The translations under genes were made by a program, and so were the position numbers. 56,669 bases of DNA from Paracoccus sphaerophysae. GTDB lineage: Bacteria; Pseudomonadota; Alphaproteobacteria; Rhodobacterales; Rhodobacteraceae. Shown here one piece after another: positions 54,408-56,669 of this stretch; positions within the stretch are counted from its first letter, which is position 1, and each line of letters starts with the position of its first letter. The stretch lies in the NCBI RefSeq assembly GCF_000763805.1, contig NZ_JRKS01000016.1, forward strand, positions 1 through 56,669, given 5' to 3'. The notes under the pieces were generated by a model. That model ran no database searches. It saw only the letters and a program-made list of their open reading frames with translations, and was not told where the DNA came from.

Positions 54408-55835
54408 TCAGCGCCGGTAGAGCCCGCGGAAGCGGTCCAGTCCCGCGGCAAAGCCGTCGCGCAAAGCGGGATCGGGGGCGATCTCGGCCGCGATGCGGGG
54501 CGGCGTGCAGATCTCGGCCGGGGTCGTGCCGGTCGCGGCCATCATGCCCAGCCGCGCCGCGCCGAAGGCGGCGCCGAAATCGCCGTCCTGCGGCACCAGC
54601 AGCGGCAGGCCCAGCGCCGTCGCGATGGCGCGCAGCCAGTAATCCGACCGCGCCCCCCCGCCCAGCGCCAGCAGCGCCTGCGGATCGGACCCCGCCGCCC
54701 GCAGCGCGGCAAGGCAGTCGGCCAGTGCGAACGCCACCCCCTCCAGCACCGCCCGCGTGAGCGCCGCCCGGTCGGTCGAGGCCGACAGCCCAGCAAAGCC
54801 CCCCCGCGCCGCGGCATCGTTATGCGGCGTCCGCTCGCCCGAGAGATAGGGCAGGAACGCGACCTCTCCCGGCGGCTGCAGCGGGCCCAGATCGGCGGTG
54901 AGTTCGGCCGGGCGGGCGCCGGTGACCGAGGCCAGCCATTCCAGCGCCGCCGAGGCCGACAGGATCACCCCCATCTGGTGCCACATGCCCGGCAGGGCGT
55001 GGCAGAAGGCATGCACGGCGCTTTCGGGCCGCGGAAGATAGCGGTCGGTGGCGGCGAAGATCACGCCCGAGGTGCCGAGGCTGACGAAGCCCTGGCCCTC
55101 GGCCACGGTGCCGGCGCCGATTGCCGTCGCCGCGTTATCCCCCGCGCCGCCGGCGACCGGGATGCCCGCGGGCAGGCCCAGCTCCGCCGCCAGCGCCGGG
55201 CGCAGCCGGCCCGAGACCTCGGTGCCCTCGACCAGGTCGGGCATCTGGTCGCGGCGCATCCCCGAGGCGGCCAGCAGCGCGTCCGACCACTGCCGGGCGC
55301 CGGTATCCAGCCAGCTGGTGCCGGCCGCGTCCGACATCTCGGCTGTGTGGTCGCCGGTCAGCCACAGCCGCAGATAGTCCTTGGGCAGCAGCACGCGGGC
55401 GACGCGGGCGAAGCCCTCGGGTTCCTCCTCGGCCATCCAGACCAGCTTTGGGGCAGTAAAGCCGGGGAAGACGATGTTGCCCGACACCGCCCCGAACAGC
55501 GGATCCGCGTCCAGCCGCGCCGCCTGCGCGGCGCTGCGCGCATCGTTCCACAGGATCGCCGGGCGGATCACCGCGTCGGCCGCGTCCAGCGCCACCGCGC
55601 CGTGCATCTGCCCCGACAGGCCGACCCCCCGCACCCCGCCCAGATCGTGGCGCGCGCGCAATTCGGCCAAGGCCTGCCGGGTGGCGGCGATCCAGTCCGC
55701 GGGCGCCTGTTCCGACCAGCCGGGCCGCGGCCGCGAGACGGTGAGGGCTGCGGTCGCCGAGCCGACCACCGCCTGCGTCTCGTCCATCAGCATCACCTTG
55801 ACGCCCGACGTCCCGAGGTCGATTCCCAGATACAT
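54408..55835 (-). CDS. xylB: Xylulokinase
   Basis: 475 residues. It phosphorylates D-xylulose to feed the pentose phosphate pathway. YLGIDLGTSGVKVMLMDETQ is the phosphate 1 motif of FGGY sugar kinases, and the substrate region GVGLSGQMHGAVALD and GAGDNAATAIGAGTVAEGQG match XylB. The catalytic Asp lies in VAGGAGDN. No xylose isomerase or transporter is visible in the window. It may begin a sugar operon continuing outside it. Confidence 0.93.
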   Translation of the reverse strand: MYLGIDLGTSGVKVMLMDETQAVVGSATAALTVSRPRPGWSEQAPADWIAATRQALAELRARHDLGGVRGVGLSGQMHGAVALDAADAVIRPAILWNDARSAAQAARLDADPLFGAVSGNIVFPGFTAPKLVWMAEEEPEGFARVARVLLPKDYLRLWLTGDHTAEMSDAAGTSWLDTGARQWSDALLAASGMRRDQMPDLVEGTEVSGRLRPALAAELGLPAGIPVAGGAGDNAATAIGAGTVAEGQGFVSLGTSGVIFAATDRYLPRPESAVHAFCHALPGMWHQMGVILSASAALEWLASVTGARPAELTADLGPLQPPGEVAFLPYLSGERTPHNDAAARGGFAGLSASTDRAALTRAVLEGVAFALADCLAALRAAGSDPQALLALGGGARSDYWLRAIATALGLPLLVPQDGDFGAAFGAARLGMMAATGTTPAEICTPPRIAAEIAPDPALRDGFAAGLDRFRGLYRR

Positions 55836-55906
55836 CCCTGTCCCCCGACTTGCCCTGCAACCACCCTAGGATCGGATCGCGGGCGGCTGCAATCGCTGCC
55901 CCGGTC

Positions 55907-56669
55907 TCAGCGACGCCTGCGCGCCGACCGGCGCCAGGCGATCAGCCCCAGCGCCGCGGCGGCCCCCACGGCAAGGAACACGTGCCGGCCGGTCAACCCC
56001 AGCCGCGACTGCGCGCTGCGGCGATAGCGGGGATCGAACAGCCGGGTGTCGGACAGGAACCGACCCAGCAGCCCCGGTTCGCGCGGCTCGATCGGGACCA
56101 GCCGGCGCGGACCGTGGTTCAGCCTGTCCAGCGCGGCGATCATCCCGCCGGCGGCCTCGACCTGTTCGGGGGTGGCGCCCAGGTGCTCGGCCAGGCGTTC
56201 GTGGCGGATCGCGCGGATGCGGTCGCGGTCGCGCGCGGTGGTGGCCAGGACGGCGACGTCGGCCTCGGTGTCGAACCCCATCGAGCGGCGGTCGATGTTC
56301 GAGGACCCGACCCGCAGGATCTCGTCATCCGCGATCACCAGCTTGGCGTGGACATAGATCGGCGCACCCTCGGTGCTGACCGGCGACAGCAGCCGAAAGC
56401 GGCCGTGCCGGTCGGCGGCCTGCAGCGCCAGCATCAGCCGGCTGCGGGTGACGTGCATCGCCGCATCCTCGATCGCTCCCTGCGCCGCGGCGGGGTTGAC
56501 CACCACCACCTCGGGGCCATCGGGTTCGGCCAGGCGGCGGGCGATGGCCTCGGCGATGCCGTCGGCCGCGAAATACTGCGACTCGATGTAGATCGAGCGG
56601 CGCGCGGCAGCGATCGAGTCGAGATACAGCCGCTCGATCTCGGCCACTGCGGGGGCGTCGGTCTCGGGC
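55907..56669 (-). CDS. Phospholipase D-like protein, 5' end missing (partial)
   Basis: The last 254 codons of a gene cut by the right window edge. IESQYFAADGIAEAIARRL and YVHAKLVIADDEILRVGSSN show one HKD motif (HAK then D), the catalytic pattern of phospholipase D family proteins, which includes cardiolipin synthases and membrane-linked phosphodiesterases. The second half ends in a hydrophobic helix (HVFLAVGAAAALGLIAW) and RRSARRRR. The frame continues past position 56669 (codons PETDAPA), so the start and the first HKD motif lie outside. Confidence 0.85.
   Translation of the reverse strand, partial: PETDAPAVAEIERLYLDSIAAARRSIYIESQYFAADGIAEAIARRLAEPDGPEVVVVNPAAAQGAIEDAAMHVTRSRLMLALQAADRHGRFRLLSPVSTEGAPIYVHAKLVIADDEILRVGSSNIDRRSMGFDTEADVAVLATTARDRDRIRAIRHERLAEHLGATPEQVEAAGGMIAALDRLNHGPRRLVPIEPREPGLLGRFLSDTRLFDPRYRRSAQSRLGLTGRHVFLAVGAAAALGLIAWRRSARRRR

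Overview
The window is GC-rich chromosomal DNA that looks like an alphaproteobacterium of the Rhodobacteraceae, close to Paracoccus. This is inferred from gene content: a long bL21 with a C-terminal extension, dnaG-rpoD, nrdR-ribD, MmcB, a GTTC-N7-GTTC LexA box, a tRNA-His without an encoded G-1, and a CCGGACCCCC hairpin repeat behind several genes. No species can be named from the sequence alone.

Positions 1-8773 are the right-hand part of an integrated phage-like element whose left end lies outside the window. Its head-and-packaging genes are packed with overlapping stops and starts: head-tail connector, large terminase, HNH nuclease, HK97-type capsid, prohead protease, portal. They end at a terminator near 5638-5671. 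A small control region follows: DUF2158 and an Arc-like repressor on the minus strand, and a second tiny RHH protein, two unknown small proteins, a HTH-like protein, an excisionase-like protein and a tyrosine integrase on the plus strand. The integrase abuts the 3' end of a tRNA-Thr(GGT), the presumed attachment site. No tail, lysis or replication gene is seen, so a capsid-encoding satellite is a serious possibility.

Positions 8937-16868 hold mixed accessory and housekeeping genes: two frameshifted genes (GNAT and sulfotransferase) around a truncated haemoglobin, a P450, a membrane alpha/beta hydrolase, gatB, sufE, a lipoprotein and an acetyltransferase. Positions 16990-31583 carry rpmA-rplU, a ZinT-like protein, uup, an iron-binding transporter protein, ligA-recG, an apparently SOS-controlled 37-residue membrane peptide, an IscU-like protein, hisI, gluQ, trmFO, rplY and a hydrolase.

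Positions 31594-41125 hold lldD, a lipoprotein, tetR-dnaG-rpoD, a BLUF photoreceptor, a flavin reductase, rmuC and yjbQ. Positions 41236-51056 are nrdR and riboflavin genes (ribD, then ribE, an unknown gene, ribB with a degenerate second domain, ribH, nusB), split by a minus-strand capsule block (kpsS, outer-membrane export lipoprotein, kpsC). The right end carries two membrane or envelope proteins, mmcB, a small DUF6324 protein, tRNA-His, a decayed P-type ATPase fragment, xylB and a phospholipase D-like gene cut by the window edge.

The most interesting observations are the LexA-box-controlled 37-residue membrane peptide at 26580-26693, analogous to Caulobacter SidA; the tailless, reordered capsid element; and the uncharacterised gene inside the riboflavin cluster.
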